DNA from: Luteitalea pratensis
GTDB taxonomy: Bacteria > Acidobacteriota > Vicinamibacteria > Vicinamibacterales > Vicinamibacteraceae
DNA length: 64,000 nucleotides
Direction of reading: 5' to 3'
NCBI RefSeq assembly: GCF_001618865.1
Contig: NZ_CP015136.1
Coordinates: 3,879,001-3,943,000 of the forward strand
Positions 63,118-64,000 of this stretch are shown piece by piece. Within the stretch, counting starts at the first letter, position 1; every line of letters begins with the position of its first letter. The notes beneath the pieces were generated by a model. That model saw only the letters and a list, made by a program, of their open reading frames with translations. It had not been told where the DNA came from and searched no databases. Position numbers and translations under genes: made by a program.

Positions 63118-63858
63118 TCACTCCCAGCGAAAGACGCGCGAGGAAATGAACGTGGCCACGACGAACAGCGCCGTCAGCGCCGCGACGTCGGCGCCGTGTG
63201 CGAGCCATCCCTCGCCCTTCCAGATCCCCCGCAACAGCGACACGGCATGCGACATCGGCAGCACGCGGGCGACCACCTGCATCGCTGGGGGCAGCCGATC
63301 GACGGCCACGAAGAGCCCGGAGAATCCCAGCATCGTGTAGACGATCAGCGTCGCGAGTGGCTGCGCGAATCGCGCCGTCGGCACGACGCTCGCGATGATG
63401 AAGCCGATCGACAGCAGGCACAGCGTCGTGAACAGGAGGGCGGCGGCGAACGAGACGACCGGGACGCTGCCGGCCGGACCGAACGAGCGCGCTCCAACGA
63501 GAATGAGCGCCGCAAGCGACAACGCGGTGAAGCCGAGCTTCACGATGACGTGGGCCAGCAGGATGGTGATCGGTTGCAGCGGCGTGGCCCGCAGGCGCTT
63601 CAGGATGCCGCCTTCGCGGTAGATCGCGATGATGGCCACCAGTGACACCACCGCGCTGACGGCCACCATCACGGCAGCAAGGATCGGCAAGTCGATGGCC
63701 AGTAGCGGCGGCAACGCCGCCCGTGGCGCGCCGCGACCGATCCGCCGCAGCAGCACGAACAGCAGGATCGGAAAGCCGATGGTGCCGATCACGCCCAGCG
63801 GTTCGCGCAGGAAGATCTTCGTCTCGAGCCAGGTGAGTTTCCAGAGTCCGCGCAGCAT
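63118..63858 (-). CDS. ABC-2 type transporter permease
   Basis: 246 residues with about six membrane segments and the ABC-2 family pattern (YREGGILKRLRATPLQPITILLAHV, YTMLGFSGLFVAVDRLPPAMQVVARVLPMSHAVSLLRG). Exporter permease, probably for a drug, lipid or polysaccharide. It starts seven bases downstream of the stop of an ATPase gene that continues past the window end. Confidence 0.92.
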   Translation of the reverse strand: MLRGLWKLTWLETKIFLREPLGVIGTIGFPILLFVLLRRIGRGAPRAALPPLLAIDLPILAAVMVAVSAVVSLVAIIAIYREGGILKRLRATPLQPITILLAHVIVKLGFTALSLAALILVGARSFGPAGSVPVVSFAAALLFTTLCLLSIGFIIASVVPTARFAQPLATLIVYTMLGFSGLFVAVDRLPPAMQVVARVLPMSHAVSLLRGIWKGEGWLAHGADVAALTALFVVATFISSRVFRWE

Positions 63859-63864
63859 GGTCCT

Positions 63865-64000
63865 AGTTCCGGACGGAATGGCCGGTGAGACGGAGGAACA
63901 CGTCCTCGAGCGTCGACGCCTGCGACTGTACGCCGGTGACGTGTACGCGATTCGTCGACAGGCACTCGAGCACGTCGTCGAGCACGCCCTCGCCGCTACC
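63865..64000 (-). CDS. ABC transporter ATP-binding protein, C-terminal end (partial)
   Basis: Only the last 45 codons are in the window. They read GEGVLDDVLECLSTNRVHV and end SQASTLEDVFLRLTGHSVRN, the usual C-terminus of ABC-2 exporter ATPases (TLEDVFLxLTG). Partner of the permease downstream. Confidence 0.85.

Overview
The window is a GC-rich bacterial chromosome segment packed with housekeeping genes. Several things point to an acidobacterium of the Vicinamibacteria/Luteitalea type: exported S9 peptidases, VWFA, DUF1080 and TolB-like proteins, a PEP-CTERM esterase, an Mla-type lipid transporter and REP-like palindromes. This placement is an inference from gene families; there is no rRNA here to test it. 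I saw no tRNA, insertion sequence, prophage or CRISPR array.

Layout: 1-4300, TonB-domain protein (cut by the window edge), TPR lipoprotein, S9 peptidase. 4400-10600, a minus-strand amino-acid block pheA-ilvD-ilvB-ilvN-ilvC. 10700-15530, a small exported protein, gamma-carbonic anhydrase, hisS, aspS. 15590-24600, phoH-ybeY-corC-like-era-mgtE-recO-glyQ-glyS, tightly packed with several 4-base overlaps. 24636-33400, ppdK, corA, mutL, then rarA and trmH on the minus strand, then greA. 33300-38800, patatin-like membrane protein, a trans-sulfuration PLP enzyme, an RCK-like/DHH protein, a VWFA protein. 38900-45430, uvrB, mlaEFD, two small proteins, a HAD phosphatase. 45500-52460, M20 hydrolase, prfC, PEP-CTERM GDSL esterase, TolB-like protein, serA. 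52480-59370, a membrane protein, a diheme cytochrome c, a spermidine-synthase-like protein, a DUF4333-like lipoprotein, and a two-component cluster (FixJ-like regulator, periplasmic-sensor kinase, single-domain receiver). 59690-64000, DUF1080 protein, membrane-anchored metallophosphoesterase, and an ABC-2 exporter cut by the window end.

The most unusual content lies between the genes. At least fifteen spacers carry short, degenerate, strictly phased arrays of 7-base (sometimes 8-base) words. The word differs from place to place, but several words recur at distant loci in both orientations, and most arrays begin within a few bases of a stop codon or include it. A second dispersed family consists of GGTAG-headed hairpins (8-9 base stem, 4-5 base loop) whose stems vary with full compensation. 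One such hairpin and a second, ~60-base repeat have entered the mutL linker in frame. Two genes (phoH and a HAD phosphatase) have no ATG/GTG/TTG start that would keep their conserved N-terminus, and appear to start at ATC and CTG behind good Shine-Dalgarno sequences.
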